Below, piece after piece: positions 7,296-15,404 of a stretch of 26,130 bases of DNA. Position numbers and translations under genes: made by a program. The notes under the pieces are model-generated. The model was not told where the DNA came from, made no database searches, and saw only the letters and a list, made by a program, of their open reading frames with translations. How positions within the stretch are numbered: the stretch's first letter is position 1; every line of letters begins with the position of its first letter. The stretch comes from Desulfobacteraceae bacterium (GTDB lineage: Bacteria > Desulfobacterota > Desulfobacteria > Desulfobacterales > JAUWMJ01), in the NCBI GenBank assembly GCA_030612225.1, contig JAUWOH010000003.1:1-26130 (forward strand), in the 5' to 3' direction.

Positions 7296-10271
7296 ATGTC
7301 TCTTATAAAGAAACTTATTCCGCTACTGCTTCTCTTGCTGCCTGCAACTGGCTGGAGCTCTGAATTACAATATTATCTTGATGTCAGGATAGATACCGAC
7401 CAAAAAAAAATAGCCGGGATTGCGCGCCTAAAGTCCGACAATAACGTAAAAATCGTATTATCCGTTTCAGGTTTGCGGAATCTTACCATCGATGGTGTCA
7501 ACACCAGTGCCGATACCAATGCAAATATCACTTTAAATATTAAAAAGGATGAAGAAACCAGGATATTCTATGAGGCCGTACGCACCGGTACAGGGCCCGA
7601 TCTTAAAAATGATCTTATAGATGATCAAAATGTTTTCCTGACAAACCGGTGGTATCCTGTACCTGACGTTTTGGCCGAATACAGTCTTTGTGTAACCCTG
7701 CCGGACAATTTTACAGCCGTATCGGAATCGGAAGAAATTTCAGTGGTACAACAAAAGGGAACAAAAACTTTCAATTTTTCCTTTACGCATCCCCTCGACA
7801 GCTTGCACCTTGCCGCGTCAACACGATACGTTGTCAAAAAAGAGACCCACAACGGGATCGACATTGAAACATATTTTTTTAAAGAAGATGCGGCACTTGC
7901 TGATACCTATATAGCCTACACTAAAAAATACCTTGCAATGTATGAGGATATGCTCACACCATACCCGTACAAACGCTTTGCGATTGTCGAGAATATTTTC
8001 CCTACCGGCTATTCCATGCCGACGTTCACACTCCTTGGCCGTGAAGTGATAAAGCTACCGTTTATCGTAAAGACTTCTTTAGGGCATGAAATACTCCACC
8101 AATGGTTCGGGAATTCAGTATACACAGACTACTCCCACGGCAACTGGGCTGAAGGAATTACAACTTATCTTGCTGATCATCTATATGCAGACATTGACAA
8201 CAGGGGTAAAGATTACCGAAAGCAGATAATGATCAATTATAATGCTTATGTAAACCAAGATAATGCCATGGCTGTAAGCAGCTTTTTAAACCGCAGGAAC
8301 AAGGCTCAGGCAGCGATCGGTTACGGCAAGAGTGCAATGATTTTTCACATGCTGAGGCAAAGGTACAAAGATGAATCCTTTTTTAATGCACTTCGTGAAT
8401 TCATAAATCGAAATACTTTCAGCATGGCTTCCTGGCACGATATTCAACGTGCATTTGAAAAAACAACCGGAGAAAATCTTTACTTTGATTTCGGACAATG
8501 GCTTAACCGCAAATATATACCGGATCTTGAAGTTCAAGATGCCGGTTTGAGAGTGGAAAACGGCAAATTAAAATTGAGATTCAATATTCTTCAGAAAGGG
8601 GAGCCTTACAAGCTGTTTGTCCCTGTCACAGTAAAATCATCAGGAAACAAATCACTGCAATATATTGAAGTAAACAACAGTCCGGAAAAAGTTACCATAA
8701 CACTTGATGAACCTCCCACAGAGGTTGTCATTGATGGAGATTACTCGATTATGCGAAGGCTTAATATAGATGAACTCCCCCCTGTGCTGGCGGACATCAT
8801 GGGCAGTAAAAAGATAACCGTGGCAGTGACAAGCAGGCAACGCGGAGCCTATCAGGTTCTTATTGAAGCTCTCGGTATCAAGGATATCACATGGTTGAAA
8901 CCGGAAAAGGTAACCTTTTCCATGGTGAAAGAGGATACTTTTCTAATAGCCGGTTTTGACAATACTCTTTGTGATATGCTTTTGGGAGGAGATGAAATTC
9001 CCAAGGACGGAATACGCCTGAAGGTCTATAAAAATCCTTATAATCCTGAAAAACGTATTCTTCTTCTGCATGTAAAAAACAAGGCCGAGGCCCGGTCAGT
9101 CAACCGTAAAATCTCTCACTATGGAAAATATTCGGAGCTTGCTTTCAGCAATGGAAGAAATACATATAAAGCCGTAGCGTCGGCAAAAAACGGGATACCG
9201 GTTCTATCCCGTACTTCGCCAATAGTTTTAAAACCTGACAACGGGAAAACTATAGAAGATATTTTACCGGAACTGATGAAAAGCCGAATTGTCTTTGTGG
9301 GCGAGAATCACGACCGGTTCGCCCATCACATCAACCAGCTTAATATAATCAGAAAACTCCATAAAGCCGGCGTTAAAATCGGTGTCGGTATGGAAATGTT
9401 CCAAAAACCCTACCAGAAGGTCGTCGATGACTACATTGCCGGACGGATCGACGAAGGCGAATTTTTAAACCAGACCGATTATTTTAACAAATGGCGGTAC
9501 GACTACAATCTCTACAAACCGATTGTCGACTTCTTAAAGGAAAACAATATTCCATTGATCGCCCTCAATATCGATGGCGACATTTCCAGTAAAACCGCCC
9601 GAAAAGGGATAGACAGCCTTTTAAAGAATGAGAGAAAGCAGTTGCCGGACAAACTTGATTTTTCAAATGAATTATACCGCGTTGATCTACACAGGGTCTT
9701 TGATATTCATTACAAAGAGACTAATCTTCAAGATTTTAATCAGTTTTTCCAGGCACAGACACTCTGGGATGAGACCATGGCAGACAGTGCGGCTAAGTTT
9801 CTTGCAGACAATCCGGCAAGCAAGCTTGTCATTCTTGCAGGAAACGGTCATATCAGACACGAATATGGAATTCCTCAAAGGTTATACCGAAGGGTCAAAG
9901 AGCCCTACACCGTAATTGTCCAGGACGAAAAGATTGAAGACGGTATCGCGGACTATGTATTGATCACCACAAAACTGGAGGGGGAAAAATCGCCGAAATT
10001 AGGGGTAATGGTTGAGGAAAAAGAAGAAAGCCTTGTGGTCAACGATGTCGTGGGAAAAGGCCCTGCCGGCAAGGCAGGCCTGCAAAAAGAGGACATCATT
10101 ACACAGTTTTCCGGTCATCCGATTAAAACCCTGGCCGACCTGAAAATCGCCCTTTTTTCCACAAAGATTGGAGACAAGGTCAGTATTCAAGTGGAAAGAG
10201 ACGGCAAGACGCTGGATAAAGAGGTGGAATTGACCGCCCAGCCCGAATTCTCACCTCATTTTAAAAAGTAG
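7296..10271 (+). CDS. Secreted M1-like zinc peptidase / ChaN-like / PDZ fusion
   Basis: This is a 991-residue three-part protein. A Sec signal peptide covers about 1-22. The M1-like gluzincin part (about 25-490) has HEILH at 264-268 and the third ligand E286 in GNWAEG; the gap between the second His and Glu is 17 residues, against 18 in classical M1 enzymes. The usual GAMEN strand is replaced by GYSMPTFTLLG (238-248). After a linker (about 495-645) comes a ChaN-like domain (PF04187-type, about 650-880) with GENHD (669-673), GMEMFQKPYQ (698-707) and AGNGHIRHEYG (848-858). A PDZ domain (about 900-980) ends the protein. ChaN relatives are implicated in haem or iron handling; PDZ domains bind peptide ends. 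The protein is probably periplasmic and may act on peptides from damaged or haem proteins, which is inference. AAGGA 8 bases before the ATG supports the start. Confidence 0.88.
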   Translation: MSLIKKLIPLLLLLLPATGWSSELQYYLDVRIDTDQKKIAGIARLKSDNNVKIVLSVSGLRNLTIDGVNTSADTNANITLNIKKDEETRIFYEAVRTGTGPDLKNDLIDDQNVFLTNRWYPVPDVLAEYSLCVTLPDNFTAVSESEEISVVQQKGTKTFNFSFTHPLDSLHLAASTRYVVKKETHNGIDIETYFFKEDAALADTYIAYTKKYLAMYEDMLTPYPYKRFAIVENIFPTGYSMPTFTLLGREVIKLPFIVKTSLGHEILHQWFGNSVYTDYSHGNWAEGITTYLADHLYADIDNRGKDYRKQIMINYNAYVNQDNAMAVSSFLNRRNKAQAAIGYGKSAMIFHMLRQRYKDESFFNALREFINRNTFSMASWHDIQRAFEKTTGENLYFDFGQWLNRKYIPDLEVQDAGLRVENGKLKLRFNILQKGEPYKLFVPVTVKSSGNKSLQYIEVNNSPEKVTITLDEPPTEVVIDGDYSIMRRLNIDELPPVLADIMGSKKITVAVTSRQRGAYQVLIEALGIKDITWLKPEKVTFSMVKEDTFLIAGFDNTLCDMLLGGDEIPKDGIRLKVYKNPYNPEKRILLLHVKNKAEARSVNRKISHYGKYSELAFSNGRNTYKAVASAKNGIPVLSRTSPIVLKPDNGKTIEDILPELMKSRIVFVGENHDRFAHHINQLNIIRKLHKAGVKIGVGMEMFQKPYQKVVDDYIAGRIDEGEFLNQTDYFNKWRYDYNLYKPIVDFLKENNIPLIALNIDGDISSKTARKGIDSLLKNERKQLPDKLDFSNELYRVDLHRVFDIHYKETNLQDFNQFFQAQTLWDETMADSAAKFLADNPASKLVILAGNGHIRHEYGIPQRLYRRVKEPYTVIVQDEKIEDGIADYVLITTKLEGEKSPKLGVMVEEKEESLVVNDVVGKGPAGKAGLQKEDIITQFSGHPIKTLADLKIALFSTKIGDKVSIQVERDGKTLDKEVELTAQPEFSPHFKK

Positions 10272-10349
10272 AGGGAAAATGCTATCTTGTTAATCTACTC
10301 CATAGTTCAAGTTTCCGTACAGCAAGCTGATGGGGTATATAAAAATTAA

Positions 10350-11516
10350 TTAAAAATGATATTCAACAGCCACAAAAATACTTTCCTGGCTGAAGACCTG
10401 CCCCTCAATTTTTGCCAGGAGAGAAGGTGTCAGGTAAATTTCAACTCCGGCAAAACCGCCAAAACTATTTTCGTTTTCAAGCTCATCTTCGTATATAAAT
10501 GAAGTAAAAGACGGATCAAGACCGGTAAGCTGTTCACGCTTGGCAGTTTCATCATATTTTAAAAAAACCCCTCCGAGATAAACGGCAAACTTGGGGCGCA
10601 AAAAACCTATTTCTCCTCTAATTGACAACTCATTAAATGCAGCCTCTTTATTCCATTTGTTACCGGCAGATGAATCGAATTCATACTCCACATTTCCGCT
10701 CAAATATCCTCCGGAAAGGCTGGTATACAACCCCTTGAATACACCTCTTTCCACTTCAAAAAGACTCAATTGAAGACCTCCGCCATAGACAAAGGATATG
10801 CTGGAAAGTTCTTTATAACCGCCACCTGCTTCTAAAAAAATCTCCAGATAGTCTGTCAAACCATATCGAAAGCATAATGAATCCATATGCATTGATGTTG
10901 GAAAATCATTTTTTTCGCTGTCTGAAATTGGGATTACCTGAACAGTAGTTGAACTTCCATCTGATGTTATGCGTTTTCGTTTGGTAAGCTCAGTCTCAAC
11001 TTCCCTGTACAAATGTCGATAACCTAAGACAAATTTCCCATGGGCTATGTTTCTGCCGATTCCCCTCTCCGGCAATTTTGTCATCTTTGTGGCCGAAACC
11101 TGAGTAGAAGGATCTTTAGCAACCACCTGTTTTTCTGCCCTTAAATCACTTGAAAGCAAAGACCTCTTTTGATGGACGGCAATATATCTAGCCAGCTTTT
11201 TTTTTCTTAGCGACCTGATTGTTAAATTTGCCTCTTTCTTGGATGAAAGAGGGCCAATATAAACTATATACCAATACCCCTGGTCTGCAATTTTTTTGTA
11301 CTTTACAACAACTTCATATCCATGTTTTTGAAGTTTTCCGATAAATTTTATCGTATCTTTTTTGATGCGAAAAGAACTTGCATGTAGGTAATAGTAGTAT
11401 TTTGTGGCGCTTAAAGTAATACCCGGACAGAAGAATATAAAAGATATCACAAGTAGTATCGATAAAAAATGTCTTGAAAAATAAGATTGTTTTCTTTTAA
11501 CCCGGCTTTTTTGCAT
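10350..11516 (-). CDS. SPOR-domain protein with outer-membrane beta-barrel
   Basis: From the ATG at 11516 this is a 388-residue protein. A TTG at 11561 would add 15 residues in front of an already complete signal peptide, so the ATG is preferred. The signal peptide ends near ITLSA (33-37). A SPOR-like domain (about 38-115; YYYLHASSF...YWYIVYIGPLSSKKEA) is followed by a basic linker. Residues about 155-388 show alternating aromatic beta-strands with glycine turns and end in VEYHF, the C-terminal Phe pattern recognised by the BAM machinery. The barrel is probably small. SPOR domains bind denuded peptidoglycan at division sites, so the protein may link the outer membrane to septal glycan. This combination is inferred and unusual. 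The gene converges on the peptidase gene with a 78-bp gap in which no terminator hairpin was seen. Confidence 0.8.
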   Translation of the reverse strand: MQKSRVKRKQSYFSRHFLSILLVISFIFFCPGITLSATKYYYYLHASSFRIKKDTIKFIGKLQKHGYEVVVKYKKIADQGYWYIVYIGPLSSKKEANLTIRSLRKKKLARYIAVHQKRSLLSSDLRAEKQVVAKDPSTQVSATKMTKLPERGIGRNIAHGKFVLGYRHLYREVETELTKRKRITSDGSSTTVQVIPISDSEKNDFPTSMHMDSLCFRYGLTDYLEIFLEAGGGYKELSSISFVYGGGLQLSLFEVERGVFKGLYTSLSGGYLSGNVEYEFDSSAGNKWNKEAAFNELSIRGEIGFLRPKFAVYLGGVFLKYDETAKREQLTGLDPSFTSFIYEDELENENSFGGFAGVEIYLTPSLLAKIEGQVFSQESIFVAVEYHF

Positions 11517-11542
11517 CAGTTTTTCTCGTAATTCGGCATATA

Positions 11543-11690
11543 GGTTAATTTCTATTTTCAAACGATAGAATGCTGCTTATCATATATCTCATAATTTTCA
11601 TACTGTTTCGGCTGGTTTTTCCAATTTTTAGATTTTCAGTTCTCTATGTTCACAAAATAATACATATTTTGTTTATAATAATATAACTTA
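11543..11690. repeat. Direct repeat copy A in the divergent intergenic region
   Basis: About 145 bp match 11912-12060 in the same orientation, about 370 bp away. Shared blocks include TATTTTC, AATGCTGC, ATTTTYAGATTTT and the exact 20-mer TATGTTCACAAAATAATACA (11645-11664 here). Copy A starts just outside the ATG of the SPOR-barrel gene and covers its upstream region. The copies have diverged by substitutions and small gaps but keep order and spacing. The region between them (11700-11910) holds no convincing gene. Confidence 0.65.
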
Positions 11691-11911
11691 TTTTTTTATC
11701 TCATGATTCAGCGTGACCTCTGAAAAACACTTCCTTTTTCCTCTGTCCTTTTGCGGGATCCGGCTCATATCTTGGCACGCAGTGAAGCTTTGAAGTTGCC
11801 ATCAAAATATACAATATATTCCGTTGGTTAAAATCGACACGGCAGGGTCACCTTCTTTGAATTTGAATCCTGCTTTCGCGAGAAGCATTTATAAAGGTCT
11901 TTTGGGATAAA

Positions 11912-12060
11912 AGCTAATTTTTATTTTCGAGCGGTAAAATGCTGCCTGCAATATAGATCTCGTAATTATCAAACAGTTCGAGGAAATATTTTATCAATTT
12001 TCAGATTTTTGCTTCAATATGTTCACAAAATAATACAATTTTAATCACAAAAACATAAAT
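11912..12060. repeat. Direct repeat copy B upstream of the sigma-54 promoter
   Basis: This is the second copy of the 11543-11690 repeat; the exact 20-mer TATGTTCACAAAATAATACA is at 12018-12037. Copy B ends about 80 bp before the -24/-12 promoter of the CFI-box protein gene. That is a normal place for an upstream activating sequence bound by a sigma-54 activator. It may be an ancestral duplication of the promoter region of the neighbouring SPOR-barrel gene. Confidence 0.65.
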
Positions 12061-12142
12061 ACCTTTTCATATGGCGTAACGTTCTCTTCCACAAACGACA
12101 TAACACATTGTTATTACAGTTTTAAAAAAACATTTACCCCTC

Positions 12143-12158
12143 TGGTATATTTTTTGCA
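12143..12158 (+). promoter_or_regulatory. Sigma-54 (-24/-12) promoter
   Basis: The 16-mer TGGTATATTTTTTGCA fits the sigma-54 consensus TGGCACG-N4-TTGCW. GG and GC are separated by exactly 10 bases and the downstream half TTGCA is perfect. Transcription would begin near 12170, leaving a leader of about 50 bases before the ATG at 12219. Two sigma-54 activators are encoded nearby (5553-6959 and 15405-16901). Confidence 0.7.
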
Positions 12159-12218
12159 ATTACCTAATAGCGCGCTCGAAGACCTTAATGAAGTAACTTT
12201 TTTTAAAGAGGAAAAACC

Positions 12219-14891
12219 ATGCGAAAAGCCAAACACAACTTATCCGGTTGTAAAGTCATCTTATTTTTATTCTTATTCTTCCTTAGTTTTCAGACTTTAT
12301 GCTTTGCTGCTGATGTTACACTCCGATGGGACGAAAATACCGAGAGTGACCTTGCAGGTTATAAACTATATTACAAAGCAGATTCATCCGGCTCTCCTTA
12401 CGACGGTACTGGAGCTCATCAAGGACCTTCACCGGTAGATATACCATTAAGCAGCCTTAGCGATCCAAACAATCCGGAATTCACAATTACCGAATTAGAC
12501 GCCGGCCACATATATTTCCTTGCACTTACCGCATATGATACCGAAGACAACGAAAGTGGTTATTCCAATGAGGTATCAACCTTTTATATTTCTTCGCCTC
12601 AAAACGGTTTCTGCGTCAACTATGCCGACCATACGTCATTTAGCGTGTCAGGACGGGGAGCCGGCGGAGCTAGTGTAGAAATCTATTCGGGTGCCACACT
12701 GGTAGGAACGGCTACAGCAAATGCGGATGGAAGCTGGTCAGCGGACGTTAATTTCACATCCGTAAGTGAAGGGGCTGTAATCTTAAATGCAAAAATAAAT
12801 ACGGTGACTTCAAATAGCGTTAACGGAACACTCGATATTTCCGCACCTTCCGTCAGCTCGACCCCCACGGTAACTAATATAACCGAAAGCACGGCAGTTA
12901 TTGAATGGACAACAAGCGAGCCGGGCACCAGTCTGATCCAGTATGGCACTTCCGCCAGCAATTGGGGAAGTTACCCGTCAAGTCAAAATATTGACAATAC
13001 GACGTCAAATCACAGCATAACACTAACCGGGCTTTCGGCAAACACTGCATATTACTTTCGTGCTGGCTCAGCAGATGCCTGTGGTAATGGCCCTGATCAA
13101 ATTCCAAATGCCACAAACCCTTCAGCCGAATACACTTTCAGCACCGTCCAGTCATCTCCTCCTTCGATAGTGGAGTTTCCCGCTGTTGATTTTGATAATA
13201 ACACTATAACCATCACCTTCAACAAGCCGAATATGCAAAATGCAAACATTGAAGCAAATTACAGCTTCAGCCCTTCCCTTAATTTTGTCACCACCGGCGG
13301 ATCCGATGATATAAGCAATACAAGCGGAAGCACGTACCGCCTTTCCATGGCCTCCATTCCACACAACACTGTTTTAACATTGACTGTAAGCAATATTACA
13401 GATTCCGGCGGTATTGCGGTAAACCCCAGTTCCATCAGGATAAACGACAATGACAACGATGACATGGCTGATGACTGGGAAGTCGATAATGGATTAAACC
13501 CGGCTTTTGATGACAGAAGCCAGGACTCGGACGGTGACGGGTACACGAATTATCAGGAGTATCAAAGCGATACAGATCCCGGTGACGGAGCTTCAATACC
13601 ATTTGAATTAATAGAGACACTGCCCCATAATAATTCCGGAATTATTGATAACTGGCGTGTACCAAACAATTCTTCATTTGCAGTACTTATAGATTCTGCT
13701 AATGGAATTAATATAAATCAAAACAGCATCACTTTTATCATAGATGATGGTGACCGGATTTATAATCGAAACCTGAGCTCCAATACAATGCGGGTAGTGA
13801 AACTGACCAATGACGACCATTCCCAGGTCACCCTGCTTTGGGCTGTTTATGACCGTTCCCAGGATACTTATGGAAATTTTGAATTTGATTCAAACATCAA
13901 TATTAAAATTGATGCCTATGACTCTTACGGCAACTCGATGAACCAGGCGAGTTATGATTTTAATGTTGAATCTGAGGCAGAGCATGATGAAGCTCAGGCC
14001 AATTTGCCGGATACCGGTTCTGTTGATCCTGCAGATCCCGCTCTTGGAGGAGCTTATGATACAGGTGTCCAAGTGAACAGCGGTGATCTTGAGGGAACCA
14101 TGATCGTTTATAGCAGTTCTGAACCGGTTCCTCCCTCATTTGGTCCTGTTGATGAAATTTCAGAAATCGACTTGCCAGGTATAGAATCTGTTGGAATACC
14201 CATGCATTTCCAGCCACCCACTATTTTCGATACACCGGTCAAGGTTTTCATTCCCTGCCATGGATATGCTGATGTCAGCGGCCTTAGTGTATATTTTTAT
14301 AATGGCACAAGCTGGGAATTGGCTTGTGATTCTGACGGTATTATCCAGCCTGCAGGTGAATACTGGATGGTTCCGGATTCCAGGGTAAATCATAACGACC
14401 CGGGCTTGTCTTATATAGAAATAATGGTGTATCACTTCTCAGGAATTCAAACAGGGACATCCCTTTCTTCCGACGGTTCATCCTCAGGAGGTGGAGATGA
14501 CGGTGCCGGTGGTGGTGGTTGTTTTATCGCTACCGCTGCTTTTGGGTCGGAAACTGAACGGCATGTACAAATCCTCAGTGAATTTCGAGACCGAAGGCTT
14601 CTGACTAACAGTATCGGCAAAAAAATTGTAGGTTTATATTACAGGAACTCTGGGCCAATAGCAGATTATTTGCGCGAGCATCCAGGCCCGAGAAAGATTG
14701 TAAGGTATGCGTTGATTCCTTTAACCATACTGGCCTATATGACTCTTTTTGACCGCACGCTTCTTTTATTGCTGTTTATTACTTTTATGCTCATTACCGT
14801 TATGTACGTAGCAAGATGCATTTTTATTCGTCTTGAATCGATAGACAGAAATACTGATGAGATTTTTCTCCCGGTAAAGGGGTTGCCGTGA
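12219..14891 (+). CDS. Exported FN3/Ig-like/EF-hand protein with CFI-box C-terminus
   Basis: This 890-residue protein is built like a surface or secreted adhesin-type protein. A signal peptide (1-30, ending CFAA) is followed by a fibronectin type III domain (about 31-121), an Ig-like domain (about 125-205, with GTATANADGSWSADV), a second FN3 domain (about 208-310) and a further Ig-like region (about 314-405). An acidic calcium-binding stretch (about 409-455) contains a canonical EF-hand/dockerin loop at D436, D438, D440, G441 and E447. A region of unknown fold (460-745) leads to a Ser/Gly linker and GGGGCFIATAAFGS (764-777), the CFI-box C-terminal motif, with C768. Two hydrophobic stretches (about 829-842 and 846-869) follow. 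The function of the CFI box is not established; a sorting role has been proposed. AGAGG stands before the ATG, and a sigma-54 promoter lies 60 bp upstream. Confidence 0.85.
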   Translation: MRKAKHNLSGCKVILFLFLFFLSFQTLCFAADVTLRWDENTESDLAGYKLYYKADSSGSPYDGTGAHQGPSPVDIPLSSLSDPNNPEFTITELDAGHIYFLALTAYDTEDNESGYSNEVSTFYISSPQNGFCVNYADHTSFSVSGRGAGGASVEIYSGATLVGTATANADGSWSADVNFTSVSEGAVILNAKINTVTSNSVNGTLDISAPSVSSTPTVTNITESTAVIEWTTSEPGTSLIQYGTSASNWGSYPSSQNIDNTTSNHSITLTGLSANTAYYFRAGSADACGNGPDQIPNATNPSAEYTFSTVQSSPPSIVEFPAVDFDNNTITITFNKPNMQNANIEANYSFSPSLNFVTTGGSDDISNTSGSTYRLSMASIPHNTVLTLTVSNITDSGGIAVNPSSIRINDNDNDDMADDWEVDNGLNPAFDDRSQDSDGDGYTNYQEYQSDTDPGDGASIPFELIETLPHNNSGIIDNWRVPNNSSFAVLIDSANGININQNSITFIIDDGDRIYNRNLSSNTMRVVKLTNDDHSQVTLLWAVYDRSQDTYGNFEFDSNINIKIDAYDSYGNSMNQASYDFNVESEAEHDEAQANLPDTGSVDPADPALGGAYDTGVQVNSGDLEGTMIVYSSSEPVPPSFGPVDEISEIDLPGIESVGIPMHFQPPTIFDTPVKVFIPCHGYADVSGLSVYFYNGTSWELACDSDGIIQPAGEYWMVPDSRVNHNDPGLSYIEIMVYHFSGIQTGTSLSSDGSSSGGGDDGAGGGGCFIATAAFGSETERHVQILSEFRDRRLLTNSIGKKIVGLYYRNSGPIADYLREHPGPRKIVRYALIPLTILAYMTLFDRTLLLLLFITFMLITVMYVARCIFIRLESIDRNTDEIFLPVKGLP

Positions 14892-14977
14892 ATGGCAATG
14901 ATGTAACGAAATACATACGTAATTCAAATAAAAAACTACACTGATTATCGGCATTTCCGAAATGACCTGGTTTTATA

Positions 14978-15004
14978 AAGGACGGCATTTTTAATGCTGT
15001 CCTT
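14978..15004 (+). terminator. Stem-loop after the CFI-box gene
   Basis: AAGGACGGCA (14978-14987) pairs with TGCTGTCCTT (14995-15004) around a 7-base loop: ten pairs including one G-T. It lies about 90 bp after the stop codon of the exported protein gene. A T-rich tract is inside the loop but not behind the stem, so this may be a weak or factor-assisted terminator. Confidence 0.45.
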
Positions 15005-15041
15005 GCCAGATCCTTCTCAATTATTACCCTGATTTATAGAT

Positions 15042-15158
15042 TCATAAAAAGTTGAATTGACCACAGGGGCTGCGGAGCTCACAGGGATAAATAGTTAATA
15101 AAACAAAATATTCTCTGTGTTCTCTGCGAGCTCAGTGGTGAAAAATGGCTTTTTACGA
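15042..15158. repeat. MITE-like imperfect inverted repeat of about 115 bp
   Basis: The left arm from about 15042 (CATAAAAAG...ACCACAGGGG...GAGCTCACAGGG) is the imperfect complement of the right arm ending near 15158 (CTCTGTGTTCTCTGCGAGCTCAGTGGTGA...CTTTTTACG). The arms are roughly 50 bp each, with a short AT-rich centre. The element contains no ORF and no transposase is near. It lies in the 513-bp gap before the GAF-type activator gene and upstream of that gene's promoter. Confidence 0.6.
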
Positions 15159-15240
15159 GACCATCCTGATTGATTCTAATGCAAATCTACTGTTAATTGC
15201 ATCAAATTTGGATACTTTCTCATAGATCGATTCATGCTGA

Positions 15241-15269
15241 ATTCATTTATAAACGATTTATTTATGAAT
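15241..15269. promoter_or_regulatory. Candidate operator overlapping the -35 box
   Basis: ATTCATTTATAAA (15241-15253) and TTTATTTATGAAT (15257-15269) form an inverted repeat matching at 11 of 13 positions with a 3-base spacer. The right arm touches the -35 box of the promoter at 15269. A bound protein would be expected to block or adjust that promoter. The region is AT-rich, so chance symmetry is possible. Confidence 0.35.
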
Positions 15270-15297
15270 TGACAATCACCCTACCTGTGCATATACT
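15269..15297 (+). promoter_or_regulatory. Sigma-70-type promoter of the GAF activator gene
   Basis: A perfect -35 TTGACA (15269-15274) is separated by 17 bases from the -10 box TATACT (15292-15297), five of six matching consensus. Transcription would start near 15304, giving a leader of about 100 bases to the ATG at 15405. This is the best housekeeping promoter seen in the window. Confidence 0.7.
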
Positions 15298-15404
15298 TCA
15301 ACTCAATTAAAAGTTTTTCTTCACATTCACTTGAATTTTATTGTTCGATAATTCCTGTTTTTAGTTCACCTTTGTTATATTTTCAGGAGCTTAACTTATT
15401 ACAC

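Noticed and set aside
11773..11788. TGGCACG followed by GAAGC, resembling a sigma-54 promoter
   Set aside because: The upstream half is perfect, but GG and GC are 11 bases apart, not 10, and the TTGC half is missing. No gene start follows at the right distance.
12154..12438. 94-codon plus-strand frame starting in the sigma-54 promoter
   Set aside because: It overlaps the signal peptide and first FN3 domain of the exported protein in another frame and begins before the predicted transcription start.
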